The notes beneath the pieces were generated by a model. The model was not told the DNA's origin. It made no database searches and saw nothing but the letters and a program-made list of their open reading frames with translations. Shown piece by piece: positions 11,095 to 22,248 of a stretch of DNA of 64,000 nt (within the stretch, counting starts at the first letter, position 1; every line of letters starts with the position of its first letter). Made by a program: the position numbers and the translations under genes. The DNA lies in the NCBI GenBank assembly GCA_964017045.1, contig OZ024795.1, positions 26,527,366 through 26,591,365 of the forward strand, read 5' to 3'. The stretch is from Omphiscola glabra (lineage: Eukaryota > Mollusca > Gastropoda > Lymnaeidae).

Positions 11095-12190
11095 GCCTAA
11101 CTTTTTGGACATTATGGTCACCCTTCACAAACACAGCATTCTCACATCCGCCTGCTTTAAACCTACTGACAGTCAGAGCTATTTACTCTACTCTTCTTTC
11201 CACGCTAAATTCTGTAAAGACTCTACTCTCTTTTCTCTACAATATCGTATTCGTTGACTTTGCCAGTCAGAGATGACTTGTTCCTAACTGTAGACAGTGC
11301 TTTCATCAGTTCATTAAAGAGTTAAAAATATTATTCGTGCTGATGCCTTCAGACCTCGTCCGAGTGAGAATGGCGACAGGGCTACACTTATTCTCCCATA
11401 TCTACCTCGACATCTCATAGCCCAACGCGATTTCATTTTTAAAAAACTTGCCATTCTGCTCGCCGACCCTGAAACCTACGATAGTTTCTATTCCCCACAT
11501 TTCATTGTTTTCAGTCGCGAGAGATCTCTTTGTGAGAAATCACATCAACGTTGAATCCTACCCGGGTTGGTACTAAACAATGTGGCAGCAGCTGTTGCAG
11601 CATTTCACTTTTTGACATCCAGACTCGACACAATCCAAATTTTCGAATAAGGGACGGTTTCCTTTGTACTAGCCGCAATTTTGTCTATGCCACTGTCTGG
11701 ACCCGTTGCCTGATGTCGTATCTAGGTGGGACAGCCCGCCTCATCTCTGACATATGTATTGAGCACCTCCATAATATTGTGCAAGATAAGCATTGTCCCA
11801 TCTCAAAAACTTCAATTAAAGCGATTATATGGGCTCAGAAGTTTTTGCTATCACTGCCATTTTGTCATGTACTAACACACCAAACCAGACACATTTAGAA
11901 AACAAAGTCTGTTGAGCTTTGGCACCACATGCCATTAATGTCATGTTCTCTTTCCTTTGTTAAACATTTTAATCCACCCGCTCCTCGTTACGGCTATTCG
12001 AAGTGGACTTCCTTTTCCTCTCTTGAACCCTTTTTGCTTGTATTTAATCTCTAAACTACTTATGTTCTACCGCATTCCTTTTGCTGTCCTCCCAGACACT
12101 ACAATGCAGCTAAGAGTTTATTTTTATTTATTTTGTTTTACTGTTGCTTGTTCGCCGAAAAGGCTTCTAGTCGACACGTCTACCAGACGA
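11095..12190 (+). mobile_element. Penelope-like retroelement relic (RT end, GIY-YIG nuclease, 3' terminal region)
   Basis: From 11102 one frame reads F-L-D-I-M-V-T-L-H, then F-K-P-T-D-S-Q-S-Y-L-L-Y-S-S-F-H, the conserved C-terminal RT block of Penelope-like elements. About 11380-11520 gives P-Y-L-P-R-H-L and L-A-D-P-E-T-Y. At 11551-11898 the frame carries F-R-I-R-D-G-F-x-C-T-S-R-N and F-V-Y-A-T-V-W-T-R-C-L-M-S-Y-L-G-G-T-A-R, followed by E-H-L. This is a decayed GIY-YIG endonuclease with YIG changed to YLG and a cysteine changed to tryptophan. Stops and frameshifts lie between the pieces, so it is not functional. The 3' part ends in a hammerhead-like remnant at 12149-12182. Autonomous elements of this kind copy themselves by target-primed reverse transcription. 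Confidence 0.85.
12149..12182 (+). ncRNA. Decayed hammerhead-ribozyme-like motif of the Penelope-like relic
   Basis: TTCGCCGAAAAGGCTTCTAG then TCGACACGTC aligns with TTCGCTGATGAAGGCTTCCT then GTCGATACGTTC at 15840-15872. The Penelope-family hammerhead core is expected as CTGATGA, a short stem II, then GAAAC. Here the core is damaged (CCGAAAA; GACAC), so no self-cleavage is expected. Its place just after the nuclease fits the terminal repeat of these elements. Confidence 0.5.
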
Positions 12191-13589
12191 CTGAAAGCCT
12201 CAATCACCTACGGCCGAAATCGAAAATCAATACGCACAAAGTGATTATATGGCAACTTTCGACGCCGAAACCGAAATTCGGTCAACCTCTATTATCGATA
12301 CACGGGAATGGCTATGCGTGATAGCATTGGTTTGAATTAGTCAAATCTCAATTTATTATCAAGACATGTTCTTTATATGGTTTGGTTTGGGGGAACTCTT
12401 AGATGTACTTTTTTCTGAGTGAGTTGTTTATTGATTTAGTGCCATTAATTGCAACACCCATTTCTGCAGTGATTCTCAACTTATAGGTCATTATTGTACA
12501 TACATTATACTATTTGAATATGTATATATATATGTGTATATTTATTCAATTATTACTACCGCGTGATTTTTGTGCGTGTTCGTGAGTAGACTCTTTACAA
12601 TTTCTAATACCATGCTTTACTAGGACGTCTAACATGATTCCAGGTCTCCAGAGTTCTTATCTTAAACTTAAATCCGTCTTCCTTTTTTTTTTCTAACGTC
12701 ATAGCCTGGCCCAATAATAATATATACAGTGCTCCGCCAGCCCACCAGAAGAGTTGAAATATTCATACGATGAACATAACGGCAAAAGGAGGAAGAACAA
12801 AGTATCGCTAAGCATACAATACAAACTAGTGCTGAGCCTGTTACTGACCCGGGTCACTGGAAAATTCTTAATCCCGATGTGTTTAATTTAAAATAAGTTC
12901 TGGGGATTTGGTAAAAAAAAAGTTTTTTAAAGTTATCTAAGAGGAAAATTGTATTTTTTCTGAAAAATGTTATAGTATTTTGAAATTAAAATAAACATTT
13001 CAATCAACTGAATATTAGGAAATATATAACTTATTAGCATACGATTTCCCTTAAAGATAAAAACACACATTAATAAATATACAATGTCTTTTGTAAACAA
13101 TTCCTGTCTTTTTAAAATAGTTACGCCGTTCATATACGATTTATAAAAATTTTCAAATTCCATAAACTGTATAGACCTTTCTAATTAACTGGTTTTTATT
13201 TATTGTTTTCTTTTTTGACTCTGGTAAAATTTGGAATATATCAGAAAACGTAGTCGTATTATTATAAGTATTTTTTTTTTCCATTTGCTTTCAGCATATA
13301 AAATAATGTTTGCATTGCTTCTTAGTGATGAAACCCTTTTTAATTTTTTAAAATTTTTTTGTGTGTTAAAAATTTATTTATTAATGAAGTAGCTACCCCC
13401 CACCCCCACCCCAAGACCTAATAAAAGGTAAAATAATGAAAGGTAAAATAATAAAAGCTAGTTTATTATCTATAAATAATTATTTTTTTTTTGACTTAAT
13501 ACAAGCAGGTCAAGTACTTTTCCGTTTTGCCACACCTTCTTTTTTTTCCACCCTTCATTGAAAGGTGATATAAAAGAAAATATCCTCAT
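12191..13589. other. AT-rich unassigned sequence
   Basis: Contains a TATA-type microsatellite (12518-12545) and, at 12827-12870, a possible hAT end fragment (TAGTGCTGAGCCTG, then GACCCGGGTCAC). No coding exon recognised. Confidence 0.45.
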
Positions 13590-14345
13590 CGCATCTTTAA
13601 ATCCCTAAAATATCCGAGGCATCCTGCATATTAGGGGTTGATGGCCGCACACGATAGTTCTAAGTTTAAGTGATACCTACATTTTAAACTAGGATCTCTT
13701 CCGTTGCTTTCCTATTATGTGTAGGATGTTGCAAAACTAAATTCAGTGATCTGAAGCAATGCATTCTTGTAGTTTTATTTATCAAAAGTTTTCTAATGAT
13801 TATAAAGATTTAATCGGAAATACTAAGCTAGGGCAAACGAGTACCCTCAAGTGTGACACAACTAGAATGAATTTAGTCAGACAGGTGCGGAATTTAAGAT
13901 GTCTTTGATCGATATTATTGTTAATTTTGGCACTCCCCATCCGAAAGTTTGAAATGCCACCTCAAAATTGTCTGAAATAAACAACAAATTCAAGTATGCA
14001 CTAAAATGCACCTTTGCATTTTGAGTTTGCCCTAATGTCTTTAGCGCCCTAAATTTCGGCACCCCTTTACTCACGCTGATCAATTATACAGTATGGGCCT
14101 TAATTTTAAGCTTGTTCCAAATGATTACCCTCGGGCACGCCACAAACGGAGTGAATTCAGTTTGTTTATGGCAATGGGAACCATAATGCCTCCCACAAAA
14201 CCTTTAAAATGTCCTTCCACACGTTCAAAAATGTCTGACCCCCGTTCAAAAATGTCTTTCCCCGTTCAAAAATGTCTTTCCCTGTTCAAAATGTATCATA
14301 GAAATATTGAATTCAAGGGTACACAAAAATACACAACTTGATTTT
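13590..14345. repeat. Old dispersed repeat, copy 2 (without the LINE)
   Basis: Parallel to the repeat at 1-2060 over its whole length. At 13940-13965 it reads uninterrupted through the point where copy 1 holds the LINE. It has its own short tandem of AAAAATGTCT units at 14228-14290 and a small group of about 47-bp repeats around 14450-14540 (GGTATGTATTTATGGC, three copies) just beyond its end. Confidence 0.55.
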
Positions 14346-14599
14346 GAAATAATCAAAACATTTATGTGGAGCAGGCTTCATTATTTGAATACATCGAGTT
14401 CAAATAATTTCTAAACGAATTTCTTTCATCACAAATAATAATTTTCTAGGTATGTATTTATGGCCTTAGCGGTGTCCTAGGTATGTATTTATGGCTGTAG
14501 CGCTGTCCTATGTATGTATTTATGTCTGTAGCGCTGTTTTCAAAAACGCTTTGAAATACATTCAGAGAAGCTAGAAGGTTTATTTACAATCAATATTTA

Positions 14600-14745
14600 A
14601 TAGCACCTGCTGACTAGCTGATAATACTGACTGGCTGATGATACTGACTGGTTAATGATACTGACTTACTGATGATACTGACTGGCAGATGATACTGACA
14701 GGCAGATGATACTCACTGGCTGATAAAACTGACTGATTGATGAGA
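14600..14745. repeat. 17-bp minisatellite, about 9 copies
   Basis: Unit GACTGGCTGATGATACT with substitutions. A (GT)n stretch follows at 14777-14823. Confidence 0.85.
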
Positions 14746-15043
14746 CTGAGTACCTAAATTTTTTGTTTAAATTGTGTGTGTTTGGTGTCTGTATGTGTGT
14801 GTATGTGTGTGTGTGTGTGTATCATCTATAAGTTGTATCTCAGAATTTAATCAAAGTAATGTAATTTTACACTCATTTATTAAGTGAAGCAATGGACTTA
14901 AATGAAGGAAGGCCAGGATGGTATCTCCATGTTGGCGTACGAACGGAGTATCAGAAAAAAATCAAAATTCGCTACAATTAATTACCAGCATCATTACTGC
15001 ATACAGCTCAATGTTTGATTTCTGTTATATTTGTGGGTTAGGC

Positions 15044-15699
15044 CAGTGGTTCTCAACATATGGGCCACGAAACCAACCGGTCGTCTGAAACAATTTTAGG
15101 GGTCGCTTAAGTTAAGAATTTCAGAAATTAGGTTGGGGAGTGGGGGGGGGGGGGGGGAGGACGTTTGTATGTAAATGTTGATTTTTTTTCTTATCTGATT
15201 TTTCATTTTCATTAAAAAATATTTTTAACATCGATCGGACTTCTTTCTTATCGTTGAGTAGGCTGACTACAATACATTTACATAAAATAACAAAATATTA
15301 TTCATGTCTTAGATGTCGGAAAGTGATTTAATCTAAATATTTGGTCGGTTTCTTTTCATTAAAAAAAAAGATTATATATATTATATTGTTTGTGTGCCTA
15401 AACTTAAAAAGTAGGTAGCTTGCCCAAAAAGCTATAAGTAGGTGTGCGAGTTTATCATAAAGTTTCCGTATCACGGCTTACAACGACCTCTCTAACGAAC
15501 CCTTCACCTTTCTTAGCCTTTATTTATGCTTCCCCCAACCCTGATCGAAATTACAGACACAAACTGTTTCTATCTACAAACGAGCTCTCTCCTCTAAACA
15601 CTTGTTTCCCAATTTCAAGGTATCGCTCTGTTTGTGGGTCGCAACAACTTTAACAATGATATGAAGGGCTCACGGCACGAGAAAGGTAGAGAACCACTG
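15044..15699. mobile_element. hAT-type non-autonomous element (656 bp)
   Basis: Ends CAGTGGTTCTCAACATATGG and GGTAGAGAACCACTG are inverted repeats. Subterminal GTCG-rich motifs occur on both sides (GGGGTCGCTTAAG; GTGGGTCGCAACAAC). Flanks GGTTAGGC and TGTTAAGT give a decayed 8-bp target duplication (5 of 8). It contains a 20-base G-rich tract at 15138-15158. No transposase frame remains. Confidence 0.7.
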
Positions 15700-15735
15700 T
15701 GTTAAGTTTATAGTGTTATGATGCCTTTAACTTTA

Positions 15736-15929
15736 GGAAATTAGTAAAACACAGTAAGGTTAAACCTGATAAAAGGAACGCAACAAAACAACGAACGTAT
15801 CGGCAGGAAGCCTTTTAATTTTATTCGTGTTTCTGTTTGTTCGCTGATGAAGGCTTCCTGTCGATACGTTCGTTGTTTTGTTGCGTTCCTTTTATCAGGT
15901 TTAACCTTACTGCGTTTTACTATTTCCTA
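15736..15929. mobile_element. Penelope-type terminal repeat in fold-back configuration
   Basis: Arms 15736-15813 and 15850-15929 are inverted copies of each other (about 78 bp, a few mismatches: AGGAAATTAGTAAAAC, AAACCTGATAAAAGGAACGC, AACGAACGTATCGGCAGG) with a loop of about 36 bases. The right arm with its loop edge contains TTCGCTGATGAAGGCTTCCT and GTCGATACGTTCG. This matches the 3' end of the Penelope-like relic at 12149-12182 and resembles a hammerhead core. Inverted partial terminal repeats are a known feature of Penelope-family insertions. Confidence 0.65.
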
Positions 15930-16073
15930 TTGTGCTAACCTGATAGCAGTCTCCCCCATTATTGCCTTTAACTTTGTCGTCATCGAGATCCCTACTCATT
16001 CTATACATGGACTTTTTCACCTCTCCTCACTGGATGAAAACATTAAAGAAAATAACTCTTTATTATTGTAACA

Positions 16074-16215
16074 CCCGGACCCGGAATCGGAGCAGCGGGT
16101 TTACCAGCCGGGTATTTTCTCAAAAAAATACCCGGTGTTGAGAAGATTCCCGGTTCGGGTTGACCAGCCGGATATTTTCTCAAAATACCCGGTGCGGGTT
16201 TTAAAACCTGCATCC
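16074..16215. repeat. Two diverged copies of an ACCCGG-rich unit
   Basis: ACCAGCCGGGTATTTTCTCA and ACCAGCCGGATATTTTCTCA, each followed by AAATACCCGGTG, lie about 75 bases apart. The composition recalls hAT ends, but no paired termini were found. Confidence 0.45.
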
Positions 16216-16960
16216 CTTCACATCCGTAATGCAAAGAAATAAAATAACATTCAAGCGGACGGATGAGAAAGTGACTTGAATAGCATTCACTGGAAGTAAT
16301 GGTGCAGTCTTATAAAATTATGGGATGTTTCTGATGCCTTTGGGAGTCTGAACACACCAGCCGAATGCAAAGGAATGTATGTGTTTTAATGCATTATTTA
16401 CCAAGTGCACCAGTCAAAGGAAAGTATTTGCAAAGGCGTGGAATGAAGGTTCGGAGGGTGTGGTGCGCGGGCTGGTGGGGGACACTTTCTTTGTTTATGT
16501 CGAGGGCGGCGCTTGTAGCAAACTTCTTAACTTTTTGTCGTGGAAAGGGTTGCAAAGCTGTTGATCAGTCACGGGCGGCACTAATTCTAGCAACGAGCGG
16601 CATTAACCCTCCCCTAGCGCGGTCCTAACCCTAGCCATGGGTGTCACTAACATTAGCTACGGCACTGAGTCTTTGGCTTTAAATCTGTAAGTGTTTAATT
16701 TGTAAGAAGAATACAAGAATAAAAATGGGCTCTGAGGTATTAAACTAAAAAATAAATAGTTTCTTAAAATTGATTTTAACATATTTTTAACATTAATTCA
16801 CTAATTATATATATATATATTGATTTGTAATTATATATAAATATATTGATCCGTAATTATATATAAATATATTGATTCGTCTTTCGACGTGTTATTTTGT
16901 AATAGTTATTTTTAAAAGCGTATTCTTCTGCAATAATCGGGAATAAAAAAACGCACATTC
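16216..16960. other. Unassigned; presumably downstream intron of the TARP-like gene
   Basis: On the minus strand this follows the donor of the TARP-like exon. It holds short GGCACTAA/AGCGGCATTAACCC-type irregular repeats (16570-16670) and an ATATAT stretch (16807-16870). No second exon with TM residues was seen on the minus strand anywhere in 1-17000. Confidence 0.4.
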
Positions 16961-17029
16961 AAACATTTAAATGCATCAAGACTATGACATGGTATCTACT
17001 ATTATTATTGAGCCAGACCTTGGTCTTAC

Positions 17030-17231
17030 CGTATTTGCATCTCCTCCAGAGCCCGGAGTACACGCTCCTGTACTTGGCGGTGGCCGTTTTATTCCCCGGG
17101 GTCTCTTTGGTTTTTTCCTTGGTGAACAGCCAGTAATCCGTGGCTACAGAGATGCTGAGCAGGCCGAAGGCAGCACACGCACACACACTGGTCATCACGG
17201 TCAGAAGCCGTCGCTTGGTACAACAGTCCAT
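17030..17231 (-). CDS. First coding exon of a TARP / calcium-channel gamma-subunit-like tetraspan protein (gamma-5/gamma-7 type)
   Basis: Read on the minus strand, the ATG at 17231 opens 67 codons plus one base, followed by a consensus GTAAGA donor at 17029. Seen: N-terminus M-D-C-C, basic K-R-R, a hydrophobic TM1 (about residues 9-31), T-D-Y-W at 31-34, an N-K-T glycosylation sequon at 47-49, and S-G-L-W-R-R-C at 59-65, the claudin/PMP22-type first-loop signature. Known of the family: gamma-5 and gamma-7 subunits share the TM1-STDYWLY segment, an N-Q-T/S sequon at a similar place, and HxGLWRVC. They are four-pass membrane proteins that modulate AMPA receptors or voltage-gated calcium channels. 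Only TM1 and half of the first loop are here; the second loop cysteine and TM2-4 need downstream exons (below position 17030), which I could not find. The frame stays open upstream to 17459, so a longer N-terminus is possible; the M-x-C-C start shared with the exon at 59251 favours 17231. Confidence 0.85.
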
Positions 17232-17693
17232 TGTAGGCCTCCCGACACTCAGCCTTGACCCTGGCCAGGGTCGCCCACCCTTCCTTTTCTGATTGGCTGC
17301 AACAACGACAGACGGGATTGGCGCAACATACGTGCATCGGTTGAGGATGTTGAAGAGTCCTGGATGTGTGACCAAAAGTGTCCGCTGGAGGTAGAAAAGC
17401 ACCTTATCCGCTAGTGCGTTCAACACATCTTGACAAAGGAATGCCGCGCCTGGCAACAAGATCTAATGCACGTTAAATGATCTCTTGTTGTTGGAAGAAC
17501 TCCGTCAGTTAAAAACTTGGCGTCTTGGACCCTGCCGAATAGATTGCAATGAAACACGCCCCGGTTTCTTGATATGGTACATTACTTTAAAACCAAAGAG
17601 ACGACTTACACTGAATCTCTAAACTGCATTCATATCTTAATATTTAAAGAATTATCTCGAAGACTTGAAAGATGAACATAATACCATCTACAC

Positions 17694-18130
17694 CAGTGAT
17701 TCCCAAAGTGGTCTATATCGACCCCCAGGGGTCTACGACAACTTGCAAGGGGTCTATGGCAGCGGAAAAAAATTGGGGGTCCATGAAATGAAAATGGGGG
17801 TCCATGAAATGAAAATTGGAGTCGACGATAGTGGATTTCATGTAAGCAGGTCAAGACTTCTATTTTGGAATTTTTAAATTTAAATTTAAATAATAAATGT
17901 ATAAAACTTAACATGTTTTAAAAAAAGTTATTCACACTGAACTTCACTACCGTTATAAATTTAAATCTTTCACAGTGAGTAGCACTATACCGCCTGTCAA
18001 AAATACATTTAAAGTATGTGTAAAGTATTAATGAATTTGCAAAAAATCTATATCAGGTAAGCAGGGGGTCTACCCAAAACCGAAAAACATGGCAAGGGAT
18101 CTACGAGACAAAAAAGTTTGGGAACCTCTG
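17694..18130. mobile_element. hAT MITE, family 1, copy 1 (437 bp)
   Basis: Ends CAGTGATTCCCAAAGTGG and TTTGGGAACCTCTG form the terminal inverted repeat. The 8-bp flanks are ATCTACAC (17686-17693) and TTCTACAC (18131-18138), 7 of 8 identical. It is near-identical over its length to 34786-35223. It sits about 460 bases upstream of the TARP-like ATG. No transposase. Confidence 0.92.
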
Positions 18131-18261
18131 TTCTACACCAAAATGAGATGCTTAACTCTTAGCTGCATCCCATTCACTATTGAATGTAGATAATGTCTAG
18201 GTGGATCATTTCAAGTTTTTTCCTCTCAAATTGATCACATTTCTAAAGGGACGAAACTTTA

Positions 18262-18335
18262 TAGACTGTGTGGGTGTGAGTGACGTGCGCGTGTGTGTGT
18301 TTGGTTGTGAGTGTGTGTTTGGTTGCGTGTGTCTC
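18262..18335. repeat. GTGTGT-rich microsatellite
   Basis: Imperfect GTGT/GGTTGTGAGT run. Further on, 18395-18485 carries four diverged copies of an 'AGACACTGTTGTTAATCAA' unit. Confidence 0.6.
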
Positions 18336-18602
18336 CCTATGTTATAAAGTGAAATTATTTTCAAGATAAAATGCTTATCAGACAAGAGCAAAGACACTGT
18401 TGTCAATTAAAGGCACTGTTGCTAATCAAAGACACTGTTGTTAATCAAAGACACTGTTTTTAGCCAAAGACACTGTTGTTAATGTTTGTTTACAGTCATT
18501 AAAAGCATGCATTTGCTTGTAATGATCCATCGGCTTCGACAATAATTATATAAGGAGAACAAAAATGACGTTCTCAATTTCATTTCAACACTTTTATTCC
18601 AC

Positions 18603-19033
18603 CGCTTTCATCATAACACTTTGACCACAACCCTTCCATCTTAACCCTATTGCCACAACCCTTCCATCTTAACCCTATTGCCCCAACCCTTCCATCTTAA
18701 CACTATTGCCACAACCCTTCCATCTTAACCCTATTGCCACAACCCTTCCATCTTAACCCTATTGCCACAACCCTTCCATCTTAACCCTATTGCCACAACC
18801 CTTCCATCTTAACACTATTGCCATAACCCTTCCACCTTAACCCTATTGCCACAACCCTTCCACCTTAACCCTATTGCCACAACCCTTCCATCTTAACCCT
18901 ATTGCAAAAACCCTTCCATCTTAACCCTATTGCCACAACCCTTCCATCTTAACCCTATTGCCACAACCCTTCCATCTTAACCCTATTGCCACAACCCTTC
19001 CATCTTAACCCTATTGCCACAACCCTTCCATCT
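18603..19033. repeat. 28-bp minisatellite, about 15 copies
   Basis: Unit CCACAACCCTTCCATCTTAA then CCCTATTG. Very uniform, with scattered C-to-A and T-to-C changes. Confidence 0.95.
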
Positions 19034-19139
19034 TAAATCATCAGAGCTCTATGTCACTTTGCTCTAAAACATATCAATACCCCACACCACTTTTCTCTTA
19101 AACTCCATTCCCCACTCCCTAACCGCCTCACTTTTTCAA

Positions 19140-19715
19140 GGCTACCCTCTACCCCGACCATTGTTCTAGTTAACTTCCTCTTACCCCGACCATTGTTCTA
19201 GTTACCTTTCTCTTACCGCGACCATTGTTTTAGTTACCTTCCTCTTACACCGACAATTGTTCTAGTTACCTTCTCCTGACCCCGACCATTGTTCTAGTTA
19301 CCTTCTCCTCACCCCGACCATTGTTTTAGTTACCTTCCTCTTACCCCGATCATTGTTCTAGTTACCTTTCTCTTACCCCGACCATTGTTTTAGTTACCTT
19401 TCTCTTACCCCGACCATTGTTCTAGTTACATTTCTCTAACCCGACCATTGTTCTAGTTACCTTTCTCTTGCCCCGACCATTGTTCTAGTTACCTTTCTCT
19501 TGCCCCGACCATTGTTCTAGTTACCTTTCTCTTGCCCCGACCATTGTTCTAGTTACCTTTCTCTAACCCGACCATTGTTCTAGTTACCTTTCTCTAACCC
19601 GACCATTGTTTTAGTTACCTTCCTCGTCCCCCGACCATTGTTCTAGTTACCTTCCTCGTACCCCGACTATTGTTCTAGTTACCTTCCTCGTACCCCGACC
19701 ATTGTTCTAGGTACC
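19140..19715. repeat. 32-bp minisatellite, about 18 copies
   Basis: Unit TTACCTTCCTCTTACCCCGA then CCATTGTTCTAG. A 30-bp deletion variant (TCTCTAACCCGACC) occurs at least three times, and CTTGCCCCGACC variants are clustered at 19460-19550. Confidence 0.95.
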
Positions 19716-20090
19716 ACACTGTCCTCTTCTGTGCACCACCTCCCAATGTAACACAGATCTTATGTAACATTATAACAATGATGTGTCGCTACTGGCTAGG
19801 GCATTAAATCCCTCCATATGTATGTCTCATAAAAGCATTCGTCCAAGATCCAACTTTCTCGCATGTTGTATCCCACAGCAAGTGTGTGATCACTTTCCTT
19901 CCTGTCCATCCCATCGCACACTTCATTGTAGTTTTTGTTCCCTTATACGAGATCTAACATTATGTCAATTTTTCAAAATGAGTTTTAGACTAAGCCTGGT
20001 TGATCTTAACTGACCACATACAAATCAATAATGCTTTAACATTAAACGGAATATAATATGTTTATATATAATTCATGCTCGTTACGCATA

Positions 20091-21935
20091 AAAAAAATAT
20101 TCAAGTGATATAATAAGTAAGAATTGAGGTGTTATGATAAATAAGAATATAGATGTTATGATAAGTAAGAATCTAGTGTTAAAATAAGTAAGAATCTAGG
20201 TGTTAAAATAAGTAAGAATCTAGGTGTTAAAATAAGTAAGAATCTAGGTGTTAAAATAAGTAAGAATCTAGGTGTTAAAATAAGTAAGAATCTAGGTGTT
20301 AAAATACGTAAGAATACAGGTGTTATGATAAGTAAGAATATAGGTGTTAAAATAAGAAAGAAAATAGGTGTTATGACAAGTAAGACTCTAGGTGTTAAAA
20401 TAAGTAAGAATCTAGGTGTTAAAATAAGTAAGAATCTAGGTGTCAAAATAAGTAAGAATCTCGGTGTTAAAATAAGTAAGAATCTAGGTGTCAAAATAAG
20501 TAACAATCTAGGTGTTCAAATAATTAAGAAACTAGGTGTTAAAAAAAGTAAGAATATAGGTGTTAAAATAAGTAAGAAACTAGGTGTTAAAATAAGTAAG
20601 AATCTGGTGTTAAAATAAGTAAGAATCTAGGTGTTAAAATACGTAAGAATACAGGTGTTATGATAAGTAAGAATATAGGTGTTAAAATAAGAAAGAAAAT
20701 AGTTGTTATGACAAGTAAGACTCTAGGTGTTAAAATAAGTAAGAATCTAGGTGTTAAAATAAGTAAGAATCTAGGTGTCAAAATAAGTAAGAATCTAGGT
20801 GTTAAAATAAATAAGAATCTAGGTGTCAAAATAAGTAACAATCTAGGTGTTCAAATAATTAAGAAACTAGGTGTTAAAATAAGTAAGAATATAGGTGTTA
20901 AAATAAGTAAGAAACTATGTGTTAAAATAAGTAAGAATCAAGGTGTTAAAATAAGTAAGAATATAGGTGTTAAAATAAGTAAGAATCTAATTTTAAAATA
21001 AGTAAAAATCTCATTGTTAAAATAATTAAAAATCTAGGTGTTGAAATAAGTAAGTAACTAGGTGTTAAAAAAAGCAAGAATCTAGGTGTTAAAATAAGTA
21101 ACAATCTAGGTGTTAAAATAATTAAGAAACTAGGTGTTCAAATAAGTAAGAAACTAGGTGTTAAAATAAGTAAGAATATAGGTGTTAAAATAAGTTAGAA
21201 TCTGTTTTTAAAATAAGTAAACATCTAATTGTTAAAATAAGCAAAAATCTAGGTTTTAAAATAAGTAAGAATATAGGTGTTATGATAACTTAGAATCTAG
21301 GTGTTAAAATAAGTAAGAATCTAGGTTTTTAAAATAAGTAAGAATCTTGGTTTTTAAAAAAAGTAAGAAACTAGGTGTCAAAATAAGTAAGGATCTAGGT
21401 GTTAAAATAAGTAAGAAACTATGTTTTAAAATAAGTAAGAATCTATGTGTTAAAATAAGTAAGAATCTAGGTTTTAAAATAAGTAAGAATCTAGGTTTTA
21501 AAATAAGTAAGAATCTTGGTTTTTAAAATAAGTAAGAAACTAGGTGTCAAAATAAGTAAGAATCTAGGTTTTTAAAATAAGTATGAAACTAGGTGTCAAA
21601 ATAAGTAAGAATCTCGGTGTTAAAATAAGTAGGAATCTAGGTGTTTAAAATAAGTAAGAATCTAGCTTTTTAAAATAAGTAAGAATCTAGGTGTTAAAAT
21701 AAGTAAGAAACTAGGTGTTAAAATAAGTAAGAAATTGGGTATTAATATAAATAAGAATCTAGGTGTTAAAATAAGTAAGAAACTAGGTTTTAAAATAAGT
21801 AAGAATCTAGGTGTTAAAATAAGTAAGAAACGAGGCGTTCAAATAAATAAGAAACTAGGTGTTAAAATAAGTAAGAAACTAGCTGTTAAAATAAGTAAGA
21901 AACTAGGTGTTAAATTAAGTAAGAATCTAGATACA
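20091..21935. repeat. 24-bp minisatellite, about 76 copies, with higher-order structure
   Basis: Unit TAGGTGTTAAAATAAGTAAG then AATC, the largest array here. A block of 14 units beginning at the ACAGGTGTTATGATAAG variant (20316) is repeated from 20651, a shift of 335 bases (14 x 24 minus 1). Eight codons per unit keep L-G-V-K-I-S-K-N frames open for over 100 codons, and a complementary minus frame too. These are not proposed as genes. Confidence 0.95.
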
Positions 21936-22164
21936 CATGTTTACGTATTGACTCAATAGGTAAGACTTCGTGCCTAAAAATATTATTTTTTATTTTTCTG
22001 GATTTCAAAACTTTATATAGACACGCCCACTAATTAGTTCGTTTGTTTGATTTACTTTTTAAAAAAATAATTCAAATAATAAATACAGCAATTAATTCTA
22101 TCCCCCTTTAACTGTCACTTATTCGTAAGAGGAAGTAGCCACGTGATGGTGACAGCCGGTAAAG

Positions 22165-22248
22165 ATGGCTGAATCAAACACGGTTACAAACGATCGATAC
22201 CATGTTCTCGTGGCTCACAGCTCGGAGATGTCGTCCAGCAGAGCCTAG
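22165..22248 (+). CDS. Very short possible reading frame in a CpG-richer patch (27 codons)
   Basis: AAAGATGGCTG gives a good translation-start context after a CACGTG E-box (22140-22145). The frame reads M-A-E-S-N-T-V-T-N-D-R-Y and stops at TAG (22246). No family is recognised. It may be chance, a uORF, or part of a 5' exon; a GTAAAG at 22160 could act as a donor just before the ATG. Confidence 0.15.
   Translation: MAESNTVTNDRYHVLVAHSSEMSSSRA

Noticed and set aside
12133..12321. Short frames after the GIY-YIG region as a host gene
   Set aside because: They overlap the Penelope-like terminal region and hammerhead-like motif.
16959..17459. Full 166-codon frame as the TARP-like start
   Set aside because: The first 76 codons lack family resemblance, and the last part runs past a clear GTAAGA donor. 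Exon limits 17030-17231 fit the family better.
20325..21001. K-I-S-K-N-L-G-V repeat proteins and complementary L-I-L-T-P-R-F-L frames
   Set aside because: Products of the 24-bp array read on the two strands.
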